From Leptofilum sp965223525 (GTDB taxonomy: Bacteria > Chloroflexota > Anaerolineae > Promineifilales > Promineifilaceae), in NCBI RefSeq assembly GCF_965223525.1, contig NZ_OZ245005.1, positions 1,302,001 to 1,366,000 on the forward strand: DNA of 64,000 bases, in the 5' to 3' direction. Positions 52,079 through 61,108 of this stretch are shown one piece after another. The notes beneath the pieces were generated by a model. It saw only the letters and a list, made by a program, of their open reading frames with translations. It had not been told where the DNA came from and searched no databases. Positions within the stretch are counted from its first letter, which is position 1, and the number at the start of each line of letters is the position of its first letter. Both the position numbers and the translations under genes were made by a program.

Positions 52079-53011
52079 CTACAGTTGAATATTAGTCGGA
52101 ATGCGGTTTGGTTGCCAGTTGTGCACAGAATGGCCTGCTTCGGCATAGCTAACACCAGCGTTGAGCAAACCTAACAGCCAAAAAAGTGGAAAAAGCAGCA
52201 AGTAATATTGAATGCGCTCATTGAAATAAGGATCAGTTTGTAAACGCGCGGCCGTATACGGCCGTAAAAAAGCATCCCATTCTTCATCCGTTAACAAATC
52301 TTCCTGGTTGGGGTGCGTTAGCAAATCGGCCACGTCGCGGGCTGGGTCGCGCAAGCCACAATCTTCCCAATCCACCAGAGCCAGACGGCCGTCCGGGCGT
52401 TGTATCACATTGGCAAAGCGCGGATCAGAGCGGCAAAAGAGCAGTGGCGGGTCTGGTAGTTGGGAGAATTCAGACAGTATTTTAGGTAGCCGCGCTAGCA
52501 AGGCTTGGCAATGTGGGACGCTTTCCAACCCTGGCGAGTAGTTCCCAGCGGCCCATGCTTCGTAATTTTTGAGATAGTTGTTGAACATGGCCGACACGTC
52601 TTGCATGGTGCGCTCCATCCCCCGCGACAGCCAGAGGCCATCAGTTGGTACCTCGTTGAGGGTGAGCCACAAATCAGCCAGTTGTTGGAGTTGGACGGCC
52701 GTAGGCGGCATACGATCCCACATTTCCCCTGCTAAAAATTCATAAACGACGACAGGACCGAGGGCAGGGTCGTAGAAAACGGGCTGCGGGGCGACATCGA
52801 GCGGCGACAGAAGTTGTAGTGCCTCAAACTCTCTGCGTGGAGCTTCCGAGAGTTCGTCTGTTTTGAGGTAATGCTTGGCGATGTAGTGACGGCCGTTTTG
52901 CCACACATCAAACAGTTGGTTGCTTTGAAAACTCAGCGGCGTCCGCTCCCGAATCGTTGCACCAATGCCCAATGCCTGCGAAACAATGTATGCTACAACT
53001 GACTTTCCCAT
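52079..53011 (-). CDS. Aminoglycoside phosphotransferase family protein
   Basis: A 310-residue protein kinase-like-fold enzyme: the lysine strand RHYIAKHY, hinge VVYEFLAGEMW, a variant Brenner motif CRSDPRFANVI (SD replacing HGD) and the metal-binding DWEDCGLRDPARDVADL. Family members phosphorylate antibiotics, choline, homoserine or other small molecules; the target here is unknown. It lies 22 bases after the Gld-type permease on the same strand. Confidence 0.87.
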   Translation of the reverse strand: MGKSVVAYIVSQALGIGATIRERTPLSFQSNQLFDVWQNGRHYIAKHYLKTDELSEAPRREFEALQLLSPLDVAPQPVFYDPALGPVVVYEFLAGEMWDRMPPTAVQLQQLADLWLTLNEVPTDGLWLSRGMERTMQDVSAMFNNYLKNYEAWAAGNYSPGLESVPHCQALLARLPKILSEFSQLPDPPLLFCRSDPRFANVIQRPDGRLALVDWEDCGLRDPARDVADLLTHPNQEDLLTDEEWDAFLRPYTAARLQTDPYFNERIQYYLLLFPLFWLLGLLNAGVSYAEAGHSVHNWQPNRIPTNIQL

Positions 53012-53032
53012 TTACATCACCTCTTCACCCGT

Positions 53033-55123
53033 TCACCCGCCCTGGCGTGTGTACCAAACCCACACACCAACCAACGCAAGCAGACCTGGCATCAGGAAGA
53101 TGCTGACGAGTTGCAGCAGGGTTAGCTGGCTTTGCGTGATTGTTACCTGGCGGGGAATCGTCTCGCGGGCGGAAAGCTGTATTGAAACCACATCATCTAC
53201 CAGCCAGTTGGCGGCATTTTCAAAAAGGAAGCTGTTGCCGCCTTGCTGGATGAAGCTGTTGCTAAGGAAATCGGTATCGCCGAAGACGACGAGGCGCGCG
53301 CCGTTAGTGGTGTTGAGCGCACTGAGGGCGACGGTGAGGCTGCCTGTGGCGTCTGCTTCGTCTGGAGCTACTTCGCCAGCCGCAATCATCTGCTCGAAGT
53401 TGGTTTCGCCCCAAGCCAGGTTGCTGGTGGTGATGAGATGGACGGCCGTAACCCCCGCCGGAATTTCTGCTTCAATCGAACGCGCCACGTTAAAAATGGT
53501 GCCAAACTGTTCTAAATCTTGGGTGATGGGGCTGTTGCCATATTGCGCCCCCACAAACGTGAGGCCAATGGTTTGCCCCGCCTGGGCTAGCGATGCGTCA
53601 ATGATGAGGTCGTTGCGGAGGGTGATGCCCCAGCTTGCTTGCAGCCAGGCCAGCAAACCATCGTTTTCGGCAGCAATGCGCCCTTCGGTGTCTAGCGCGT
53701 CGCGGGCGAGGAAGAACGCACCGCCCCCGTCTACGTAGCGGGTCAGTGCCTCAAGTTCTGCAGCGGCCAGGGGTGCTTGCTGGTCAATCAGGAAAACCGC
53801 GCTGGCATCGGCCGGAACTTCTCCTTCGACAAAAAGATTAAGCGATTGGACGGTGAAACCAGATTCTTGTAGGAGGGTTACGGCCGTTCCCATCCCCTCT
53901 GCCCCAAAATCTTGCCAATCCCGCTGGCCGTGTCCCGTCAAAAAGTAGGCGGTCTTGACAGTCGGGTTAAGCGTTCGCACCAGCGCGGTGTGCAAATCCC
54001 GGTCGGTGAGGGTAGAGGCTTTGGCAAAGCTGCCGTCGCTGCGGGTGAACACCAGCGTTCCGGCAAAGGTGAGATCGTACTGTTCGGCCAGCAGTGGATT
54101 TTCGTTGGGATCAACAAATTCGTAGCTGAGTTGGTCAGTGTACGCCTGCATCGTTTGCAGGGAGGTTTCAGCTTCGCTACGCTGAAAGGCGGTTTCGGAG
54201 GTGTAAAAGCCAAGGACATGAATCGGTTCGTTAAGCCGTTGCAGTAATTCAACCGTTTCTGGCAGGGGGGTGAAGGCGTTGTTGGCGGTGGCGTCGTACC
54301 GCCAGTTGGGGTTTTGGTGGGCGATAACATAGAGCAGGGTGAAGACGGCCGTCGCCCCCACCAATTGCCACCAGTCCCCAGCCGTAAGCCGTCCCCGTTT
54401 GCCTTTGAGGATGAGGGTGGTTGTTAGGAGGAAAACGGCCGTCACCGCCACAAAATAAATCACATCCTTTACCAGCAGCACACCGCGAGAAAAATTGTCT
54501 TGATGGTTGATCAGTGCAAGTTCGTTGAGGAGGGTGACGGCCGTCTCCCCCAAGGCAAACGACTGTGCCGGAATGAGTAAGAGGTAAAGCAGTAGCGTGA
54601 TGCCCAGCGCCACAATGAAGGCCACAATCTGGTTTTCTGACAGAGCCGAAGCCAATAGGCCAATACTCAGTAGCGCCGCGCCGAAGAACAGGACGCCCAG
54701 GTATGCCGTCCAAATGGGGCCGGGGTCTGGATTGCCAAAAATAAAGAGGATGAGTGGGAAGATAAGCGTTAGGGCAGCGGTGAGCAGGTAAAAAAGGAAG
54801 CCTGCCAGGAATTTACCAAGCACCACTTCACCGTCCCGCAAGGGCAGGGTGAGCAGCAGTTCTAGTGTGCCGCTGCGCTGTTCTTCGGATAGCAAGCGCA
54901 TGGTGAGGGCGGGCATGGCAAACAGGTAGAGGAAGGTGAATAGACCAAGTACGCTCTGCACGTCTAGCGGCAGCGCACCGGGCTGAGTTGCATGGATGAA
55001 CAGTTCTGAGGAAAAGATGTAGCCCGTCAGTGCCAGCAGCACCACGCCAAAAATGTATGCCATTGGCTGCACAAAAATCGCGTCCAGCTCGCGCCGAGCT
55101 ACCTGCCAGGCGTTATGCAGCAT
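53033..55123 (-). CDS. ABC-2 permease fused to GldG-like domain
   Basis: A 696-residue fusion. Residues 1 to about 245 are an ABC-2 permease with six helices, including LSEEQRSGTLELLLTLPLRDGEVVLGKF (the GldF mark). After a helix at about 255-275, residues 280-670 are a GldG-like extracytoplasmic domain (VHVLGFYTSE-type strand, FLTGHGQRDW, FLIDQQAPLAAAELEAL, LVVFGDTDFLSN), ending in a membrane helix. In Bacteroidota GldF and GldG are separate gliding-motility proteins; here they are one polypeptide, paired with a GldA-like ATPase. Confidence 0.9.
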   Translation of the reverse strand: MLHNAWQVARRELDAIFVQPMAYIFGVVLLALTGYIFSSELFIHATQPGALPLDVQSVLGLFTFLYLFAMPALTMRLLSEEQRSGTLELLLTLPLRDGEVVLGKFLAGFLFYLLTAALTLIFPLILFIFGNPDPGPIWTAYLGVLFFGAALLSIGLLASALSENQIVAFIVALGITLLLYLLLIPAQSFALGETAVTLLNELALINHQDNFSRGVLLVKDVIYFVAVTAVFLLTTTLILKGKRGRLTAGDWWQLVGATAVFTLLYVIAHQNPNWRYDATANNAFTPLPETVELLQRLNEPIHVLGFYTSETAFQRSEAETSLQTMQAYTDQLSYEFVDPNENPLLAEQYDLTFAGTLVFTRSDGSFAKASTLTDRDLHTALVRTLNPTVKTAYFLTGHGQRDWQDFGAEGMGTAVTLLQESGFTVQSLNLFVEGEVPADASAVFLIDQQAPLAAAELEALTRYVDGGGAFFLARDALDTEGRIAAENDGLLAWLQASWGITLRNDLIIDASLAQAGQTIGLTFVGAQYGNSPITQDLEQFGTIFNVARSIEAEIPAGVTAVHLITTSNLAWGETNFEQMIAAGEVAPDEADATGSLTVALSALNTTNGARLVVFGDTDFLSNSFIQQGGNSFLFENAANWLVDDVVSIQLSARETIPRQVTITQSQLTLLQLVSIFLMPGLLALVGVWVWYTRQGG

Positions 55124-56075
55124 TGGCCACCTCAGAGGCAGTGGTTTGGGCTTCCTGGAGTTTTTGCAGGAAGAGGGTTTCCAGGCTGAGCTGCCTGGTT
55201 TTGAGTTCTAGCAAGCCCCAGCCGTGGGAAACGGCCGTTTCTGCCACCGTCTGCCGCGTTTTATCCTGCCCATCGAAGGTAAGTAAGAATTGGTTGGGGC
55301 TGTTGGAGGAAACGGCCGTAACGCCCACAATATCTTGCAAAATATTTTGCGTTTGCTCGGTTGGATGCGCGAGTTCTAGCGCAAGTTGGGTGTTGCCCTG
55401 TTTTATTTGGTTCATGGGCAGGTCGGCGTAGATACGGCCGTTCATCAACAAAATCACCCGGCTACAAATTTGCTCCACTTCTGCCAGAATGTGGGTACTC
55501 AGCAGCACCGTGCGCTGGCGGCCCGCGTTGGCAATAAGCTGGCGAATCTCCACAATTTGGGCGGGGTCAAGGCCAATCGTTGGCTCGTCCAAAATAAGCA
55601 CGTCTGGGTCGTGCAGCAACGCCTGCGCCAACCCCACTCGCTGCCGCATTCCCTTGGACAGCCTGCCAATGACGCTCCCTGCTCGTTCCAGCAAGCCAAC
55701 CGCTTCCAAGATGTCATCCACACGCTCCCACACGTCATCCAGCCGTCGTACCTTGCCCACAAAGTGCAGATAATCTTCAACGGTCATTTCTGGGTAGAGC
55801 GGCACGGTTTCTGGCAGGTAGCCCAGCTTTCGCCGCGCCTGCAAACTCTCTTTGATAGTATGATGTCCAGCGATGGCTGCCCCCCCGGCACTGGGTGGCA
55901 GATAGCCCGTGAGCAGGCGCATGGTGGTTGTTTTGCCCGCGCCGTTTGGCCCCAGCAGCCCCACAATCTCCCCCGCTTTGCAAGAGAAGGTGAGGTTGGA
56001 AACGGCCGTAACCGTCCCAAACCGCTTGGTTAAATTTTGGGCTTTGATCATGATAGGCTGATCTGATTCATTCAT
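55113..56075 (-). CDS. ABC transporter ATP-binding protein (GldA-like)
   Basis: A 320-residue ATPase: Walker A GPNGAGKTTT, Q-loop YLPETVPLYPEM, signature LSKGMRQRVGLAQAL, Walker B VLILDEPTIGLDP and the switch His in LSTHILAEVE. The C-terminal 90 residues resemble regulatory extensions of ABC-2 exporters. It overlaps the fused permease by 11 bases, so the two form one exporter. The start is uncertain between 56075 and 56051; neither has a strong ribosome-binding site. Confidence 0.94.
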   Translation of the reverse strand: MNESDQPIMIKAQNLTKRFGTVTAVSNLTFSCKAGEIVGLLGPNGAGKTTTMRLLTGYLPPSAGGAAIAGHHTIKESLQARRKLGYLPETVPLYPEMTVEDYLHFVGKVRRLDDVWERVDDILEAVGLLERAGSVIGRLSKGMRQRVGLAQALLHDPDVLILDEPTIGLDPAQIVEIRQLIANAGRQRTVLLSTHILAEVEQICSRVILLMNGRIYADLPMNQIKQGNTQLALELAHPTEQTQNILQDIVGVTAVSSNSPNQFLLTFDGQDKTRQTVAETAVSHGWGLLELKTRQLSLETLFLQKLQEAQTTASEVANAA

Positions 56076-56260
56076 CCGTTCTGCTACCCATTTTGGTTTG
56101 ATTGCGTGAAGCAAATCATACTCAACTTTGCGCTACTGAAAAGCCCACTAGCAGCGTAATCAGCAGAAATTAGCCATTTGTTCATCCAGTTGGACGGATA
56201 AGGTAATTTCTGGCAGAATTTGCAAGATAACCGGACGCGCTTGGCAGCAGGGAGTTTTGA

Positions 56261-57040
56261 ATGACGAGCAACTCAATCATTAATATTTTGTCCAGCTTAA
56301 TCATTGGTATTTTGTCCAGTATAATTGCCGCAATCCTCATTGCATTATGGCAGCTTCGAGAGTTTTTCTTGCCATATTTACTTTGCCAAACATTTTTTCG
56401 TAACAAACTCCTTCGAATTTCGTTGGCAACTGTCCTGTATTTGCGTGATGAAAATGATCGATATTTATTAGTCAGGATGCGGCGAAGACCTGAATGGTTT
56501 GGGCCGTTGGGCGGTGTTATCAAATATTATCCATCTGCCCAGCTTGAAGAAAAATTTGAGTTTCAAAGATATTCTGGACAAAGTGATTTAAGTGATGATT
56601 TACGTGGTCGGTTGCCCGGCCGTCATTTTGTCAAATTTATGCGATGGTTTCGCTCGTATAAAGATCGGGAAGTGGAGTCTGTGACGCGAGAACTCATTGA
56701 AGAGCTTAAAGAAATCGGGTTGGAGGATTTGGCAGAATCAATTCAAGCGTTGCCCCTCTCTCTTGTGCGTCGAGCACAAGGTGGTATTCAGCGGGTATCA
56801 AGCAAGGAAGATTTTTATCAGTTTCGATATATTGAAGTGTATAAACTAGATCAAACAAACGAGTACGGCCGTACATTGACCGAAAATCTTTTTGCTGCTT
56901 CTCAACACAATGCCGAACTCATCACGGTAACAGCCGATGAAATAAAACGCCGACGGGCTCGTACCGGTGAAGCTATTGGCGTTCATTCTGGCTATCTAAT
57001 TGGTCGTGAAAGGACTGGCCCCGAACCTCCACCATTTTAG
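56261..57040 (+). CDS. SMODS-associated NUDIX domain membrane protein
   Basis: A 259-residue protein: an N-terminal membrane helix region (about 5-32, IINILSSLIIGILSSIIAAI) and a Sa_NUDIX-type domain. Matches are ATVLYLRDENDRYLLVRMRR, FGPLGGVIKYYPSA, LRGRLPGRHFVKFMRWFRS and KDREVESVTRELIEELKEIG, a Nudix helix split from its glycine by a long insert. Such proteins were predicted by comparative genomics to act in nucleotide-second-messenger defence with CD-NTases. No cyclase gene is nearby, so this is an orphan. Contains one ACGGCCGT. Confidence 0.82.
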   Translation: MTSNSIINILSSLIIGILSSIIAAILIALWQLREFFLPYLLCQTFFRNKLLRISLATVLYLRDENDRYLLVRMRRRPEWFGPLGGVIKYYPSAQLEEKFEFQRYSGQSDLSDDLRGRLPGRHFVKFMRWFRSYKDREVESVTRELIEELKEIGLEDLAESIQALPLSLVRRAQGGIQRVSSKEDFYQFRYIEVYKLDQTNEYGRTLTENLFAASQHNAELITVTADEIKRRRARTGEAIGVHSGYLIGRERTGPEPPPF

Positions 57041-57193
57041 GAATAAGTATTTTGTTAGATAAGGGGATTTGAGTATTAAACAGGCGTCTCAAATTCGACG
57101 CACCCTCGTCTGACTGATATAATCCTCGCTTGGTTTTTGGAAGATGAAGCAGGTGGCACAAGCCACCTGAAACTCAACATAGAGGAAAATTAA

Positions 57194-57448
57194 ATGGAAT
57201 TGCAACGATTTGCACTCTACTTTGGGATTGCTGAGATCATTCTGGCGATTGCTTTGACAGCTCTTGTTTTAATTCAAACCAAAGGATCGGACCTCGGTGG
57301 CTTTTTAGGCGGTAGCGGCGACACCAGTGGCAGCTTCCGCACGCGTCGTGGTGTAGAGGCTACCATGCACAAGGTGACAATTGCCTGTGCGATTGCTTTC
57401 TTTGTTTGTACTGTTTTTGCATTTTTAGCTTGGGGTCAAGCTACATAA
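57194..57448 (+). CDS. secG: Preprotein translocase subunit SecG
   Basis: An 84-residue membrane protein with two helices (about 8-27 and 58-80) and the conserved loop LIQTKGSDLGGFLGGSG between them, standard for SecG. It stimulates protein export through SecYEG. It is followed by a hairpin and then by an exported peptide-binding protein. Confidence 0.95.
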   Translation: MELQRFALYFGIAEIILAIALTALVLIQTKGSDLGGFLGGSGDTSGSFRTRRGVEATMHKVTIACAIAFFVCTVFAFLAWGQAT

Positions 57449-57515
57449 ATGTCATTGTGTAATTAGGCAATTTGTAAATGCCCAATTACGCAATTGTCCA
57501 ATTACTTTTTACCAA

Positions 57516-57564
57516 AAAACGTGAACCGTCGGCCACTTTAGGCTTGCGCTTCACGTTTTATTGT
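57516..57564 (+). terminator. Hairpin after secG
   Basis: AAAACGTGAA (57516-57525) pairs with TTCACGTTTT (57550-57559), followed by ATTGTTT. It ends 3 bases before the next ATG at 57567, so it might also restrict access to that gene's ribosome-binding region. Confidence 0.6.
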
Positions 57565-57566
57565 TT

Positions 57567-59249
57567 ATGAAGCTTCATTTGCGCTGGCAACTGTTACTGG
57601 CTTTGGTAGGATTTGGCCTCATTTTGGCCATTCTTTCCTTTCAAGTGCAATCGGCGGGGCTGTGTACCACGCGCGTTCCGTCGGCAGGAGGGGTGTTTGC
57701 TGAGGGGATGGTGGGTGCGCCGCAGCGACTTAATCCACTGTTGAGCGATGGCTTTCCAGTTGATCGGGAATTGACAAGCTTACTGTTTGATGGCCTGGTT
57801 CAGTACGATCATGCCGGGCGCTTCATTCCTGCCTTGGCAGAAAGCTGGACGGTGAGTGAAGACGGCCGTACCCTCCAATTCATCCTCCGTAACGACCTTC
57901 TTTGGCACGATGGGCAACCCATCACCACGGTCGACGTCGCTTTTAGCTACGGCCTGTTGCAAAATGATGCCTTTCCGGCAGCAGCAGCTATCAAAGCGCT
58001 GTGGCAGACCGTTGCCATCAACGTCATTGATGAGCGCGCGATTGAATTTGTGCTGGCAGAGCCGTATTCACCATTTCTGGAAGCGGCCACGCGGGGAATC
58101 GTACCTGCTCACCTGTTGCAGAATGTGCCACCCGCTGAGCTGGCGACGCACAGCTTTAACCAGCAGCCAGTGGGCAGCGGCCCATGGCAGGTGGCTCCCG
58201 CGCAAGATTGGGCGACCACCCGCAGCCTGCGCCTGACGCCCAACCCGCTGGACTGGCGCGAGGGAACCCAAATCCCCGTGCTAGAGTTCCGTTTTTACCC
58301 AGACGAGGAAAGTTTGCTCACTGCTTTTGCCAATGGGGATATTCAGGCGATCAATTCGGTGTCTGATGCGCTGCTGCCGCAGGTAACGGCCGTTTCCCAC
58401 GCCCGCCTCTTCACCACCGTTGCCCCCCGCTACACCCAGCTCATCTTCAACCAGAGCGAAACTGGCTTTGCTCCGCTGCAACTGGCGGAAGTGCGACAAG
58501 GTTTGGCGGCAGCAATCAATCGGAACCAGCTAATTGACCGTGCCCTAAATGGCCAGGGTGTGCCGCTAACTGGCCCCTATTTGCCCGATTCCTGGGCCAA
58601 TAATCAGGCCATCTTTGCCGAAGCGGGGGTAAACACGGCCAATGCCGATGCGCTATTAAACAGTGCGGGCTGGACATTGCCAGAAGGCAGCGTCATTCGT
58701 CAGGCAGATGGTGAAACGTTCAGGCTGCGGCTGTTGGCTTTGGATACGGCCGTACACCAGCAAATGGCGCAAGAGGTAGCGGCACAGTGGGCAGTTTTAG
58801 GTGTGGAAGTTGTGGTGGAAACGGCCGTTTCCGTCACTGAATTGCGTCAGAAGCTGGCGGCGCGTGATTTTGATGTAGCTCTAGTAGACATCACCCCGTC
58901 CATTGACCCCGATCTGTACGATTTTTGGAGCCAGGAAGCAATTATTCGCGGACAAAACTATGGTGGCTGGAACAATCGCCGAGCCAGCGAGGCATTGGAA
59001 GCCGGGCGGCAGGTGTGGGGGATGGGTGAACGACGGCCGTCTTACAACACCTTCCTCAGTATTTACGCTGACCAGGTGCCCGCTGTGACGCTGTACCAGC
59101 ATGTGTACACCTACGCCCTCAGCAGCGAAGTAAACCAGGCCGAAGTTGGCCCTATTTACGAACCGCGCGACCGCTACCAAACCTTTGCCAACTGGTTCCT
59201 GCTCTACCGCGATGTAGATATCGCCTGCCAAACCGAAGAATCAACCTAA
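57567..59249 (+). CDS. ABC transporter substrate-binding protein, family 5 (peptide/oligosaccharide)
   Basis: A 560-residue exported solute-binding protein: N-terminal membrane anchor/signal (LRWQLLLALVGFGLILAILSF), PQRLNPLLSDGFPVDREL opening the SBP_bac_5 domain, LAESWTVSEDGRTLQFILR and LADLWHDGQP-like wording (LLWHDGQPITTVDVAFSY), VRQGLAAAINR, and the closing YADQVPAVTLYQHVY. It would bind peptides or nickel/sugars outside the cell; no permease is adjacent. Six ACGGCCGT words lie inside. The ATG at 57567 replaces an upstream TTG. Confidence 0.93.
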   Translation: MKLHLRWQLLLALVGFGLILAILSFQVQSAGLCTTRVPSAGGVFAEGMVGAPQRLNPLLSDGFPVDRELTSLLFDGLVQYDHAGRFIPALAESWTVSEDGRTLQFILRNDLLWHDGQPITTVDVAFSYGLLQNDAFPAAAAIKALWQTVAINVIDERAIEFVLAEPYSPFLEAATRGIVPAHLLQNVPPAELATHSFNQQPVGSGPWQVAPAQDWATTRSLRLTPNPLDWREGTQIPVLEFRFYPDEESLLTAFANGDIQAINSVSDALLPQVTAVSHARLFTTVAPRYTQLIFNQSETGFAPLQLAEVRQGLAAAINRNQLIDRALNGQGVPLTGPYLPDSWANNQAIFAEAGVNTANADALLNSAGWTLPEGSVIRQADGETFRLRLLALDTAVHQQMAQEVAAQWAVLGVEVVVETAVSVTELRQKLAARDFDVALVDITPSIDPDLYDFWSQEAIIRGQNYGGWNNRRASEALEAGRQVWGMGERRPSYNTFLSIYADQVPAVTLYQHVYTYALSSEVNQAEVGPIYEPRDRYQTFANWFLLYRDVDIACQTEEST

Positions 59250-59268
59250 CTTGCACACAGGAAACATT

Positions 59269-59703
59269 ATGAGTCGAATAGTTCACGTAGACAGCCCCAC
59301 AAAAATTCGTAACCGCCACATGCGTAGCATTGCCGAGATGCTGCGCCAGCTCATGCAAAAGCCGCAAATGGATGCCGAAGCAAAGGATATGGCCGCCATG
59401 ATCACCCTGCTGCTCTGGCAAATTGCCGACGGCGTAGAGAAATCGGCCCAAGCCTGGGAGAAGCGAGATTACTGGATGAAGGCGGAGCGATTTATGCGTG
59501 ACTGGAAATGGACGGCCGAAATTGCCGCCAATCTAGAAGATGTAATTCGCAATGATGCCTGGGACTTGGTGCCAGAGCTGATGGCCGACTTGTACCCAAA
59601 TTTCAGTAGCATCCAAATTAAAACGATGACGCGCAAAGCGTCTTTGTGGCAGGGAGCCTACAAAAAATTGCTCGACTTTCCGCCACGTGAATATCCTTGG
59701 TAA
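59269..59703 (+). CDS. Conserved hypothetical helical protein
   Basis: A 144-residue, mostly helical soluble protein (MRSIAEMLRQLMQKPQMDAE, MAAMITLLLWQIADGVEKSA). No domain recognised; a role tied to its neighbours is not evident. AGGAAAC precedes the ATG at 59269, only 19 bases after the binding-protein stop, so it is co-transcribed. Confidence 0.7.
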   Translation: MSRIVHVDSPTKIRNRHMRSIAEMLRQLMQKPQMDAEAKDMAAMITLLLWQIADGVEKSAQAWEKRDYWMKAERFMRDWKWTAEIAANLEDVIRNDAWDLVPELMADLYPNFSSIQIKTMTRKASLWQGAYKKLLDFPPREYPW

Positions 59704-59710
59704 CGGCCGT

Positions 59711-60667
59711 ATGCTCCCTTCCAGGCTCACTATCGGTCTTTTTTTGCTGATTGTGTGCCTGACTGCGTGTGCTTCGGCCGTACCCCCAGCGAATCCCGCG
59801 CCGACGGTGCCCTACACCCCAAAACCGTCGCCTACCAGCACTGCTACCCCCACAGCTTTGCCTACACTGCCGCCACCTACGGCCGTGCCATCACCATCCA
59901 CACCGACGCCAACCCCATGTGCCGTCCCCGGCCGCATGGAAATTGGCAGCTACCCCAGCGTTACGGCTGGGCAGATGAACTACCGCATTTATTTGCCACC
60001 TTGCTACGGGCTAGACGGCCGTACCTATCCCACCCTCTACTTGCTTGGCGGCAACAACCACACGGATGCTATCTGGGACGACTTGGGCGTGGATGAGGTG
60101 GCCGAAACGGGCATTTTGGCGAAACAGTGGCCGCCCTTGCTCATTGTGTTGCCAGATGGCGGCTGGATTGCCAATAACAGTTCCGGAGGCCCAGGCTCTT
60201 ATGAAAGCGTGATTATGAATGATTTAATTCCATACATCGAGCAAACTTACTGTGCCTGGGGCGATCCGTCTGGGCGAGCGATTGGTGGTTTGTCTCGTGG
60301 TGGCTACTGGGCGTTGGAGATTGCCTTTCGCTTTCCAGACCTGTTTGCCAGCGCAGGGGGACACAGTGCAGCCCTGCTAGACCAGTACGCCTGGCCAGCC
60401 GTCAATCCGCAATACACGGGTCTCAGCCAAAATTTGGGCGATTTGCGTATCTATTTTGACATTGGCGCAGACGATTACGTAATCAACAACATTCGGCAGC
60501 TCCATTTGGATATGGAAACGGCCGTTCCTCCAATTCCACACACCTGGGTTCTCAACGAAGGCCGCCATGAGGAAGCCTATTGGCAAACACACATCCCAGA
60601 TTATCTAGCTTGGTACAGCGAGCCGTGGCCCTTAGATAGAACGAAATACCCAACGTGTTTCCAATAA
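59711..60667 (+). CDS. Esterase family lipoprotein (alpha/beta hydrolase)
   Basis: A 318-residue secreted esterase: lipobox signal peptide (FLLIVCLTAC), a Pro/Thr-rich linker to about residue 75, and an esterase-D-type domain with YRIYLPPCYG, LLGGNNHTDAIW, the nucleophile elbow GGLSRGGYWAL, a possible Asp in DIGADDYV and His in EGRHEEAYW. Substrate unknown. Its ATG lies 7 bases after the previous stop, and the intervening bases are ACGGCCGT, which leaves no classic ribosome-binding site; translational coupling is likely. Confidence 0.88.
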   Translation: MLPSRLTIGLFLLIVCLTACASAVPPANPAPTVPYTPKPSPTSTATPTALPTLPPPTAVPSPSTPTPTPCAVPGRMEIGSYPSVTAGQMNYRIYLPPCYGLDGRTYPTLYLLGGNNHTDAIWDDLGVDEVAETGILAKQWPPLLIVLPDGGWIANNSSGGPGSYESVIMNDLIPYIEQTYCAWGDPSGRAIGGLSRGGYWALEIAFRFPDLFASAGGHSAALLDQYAWPAVNPQYTGLSQNLGDLRIYFDIGADDYVINNIRQLHLDMETAVPPIPHTWVLNEGRHEEAYWQTHIPDYLAWYSEPWPLDRTKYPTCFQ

Positions 60668-60720
60668 GTAGCCGCAGTTTCTTACTGTGTTCTGGAGGCG
60701 CGGAAAGAATCCGCGGCTAC
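60668..60720. repeat. GTAGCCG-bounded hairpin repeat (copy 2)
   Basis: GTAGCCGC (60668-60675) pairs with GCGGCTAC (60713-60720). It begins at the esterase stop codon and shares its boundaries with 29447-29490. Confidence 0.7.
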
Positions 60721-60740
60721 AAATGATTTGTGCTGGGATC

Positions 60741-60772
60741 AAAAAAAGCCTAGCAATTTGCCAGGCTTTTAA
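60741..60772. terminator. Bidirectional terminator between the esterase and a small gene
   Basis: AAAAGCCT and AGGCTTTT form the stem around TAGCAATTTGCC, with A and T tracts on both sides. It serves the converging genes 59711-60667 and 60793-60969. Confidence 0.88.
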
Positions 60773-60792
60773 TTTCTGTTTGGAGATGTTGC

Positions 60793-60969
60793 TTATTTGG
60801 CCGCTTCTAGCTTTTGGCTAATCAGCAGTTCTAGCGAATTGGTTTGGCTACTGGCTTTTGTGCGGCGAAGCACCACCCGTAGCTTTTCAATTTGACGCGA
60901 TAGTGTTTGGTTTGTTGGGTTCATTTGTGCGAACTGGGAGTTGAATTTTGATGCGCGATTTTTTTTCAT
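60793..60969 (-). CDS. Small basic protein, unknown function
   Basis: A 58-residue, strongly basic, helical protein (LSRQIEKLRVVLRRTKASSQ), opening MKKNRASK. No family recognised. AAAGGAAG lies 7 bases before the ATG and a good terminator follows, so it is likely a real gene. A nucleic-acid-binding role is conceivable from charge alone. Its upstream 139 bases contain no clear promoter. Confidence 0.6.
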   Translation of the reverse strand: MKKNRASKFNSQFAQMNPTNQTLSRQIEKLRVVLRRTKASSQTNSLELLISQKLEAAK

Positions 60970-61108
60970 TCTTACTTCCTTTACTTTACTTACCTTCAAT
61001 TACTTCCGCTTCCAGTACTTTAGTACTTTGGAACTATACAGAGTGTACCTGACAAATTCTGTTACAGTGTAATTCCCTCGCCGGACTGTCTGTAAAGTTG
61101 TTTATAGT

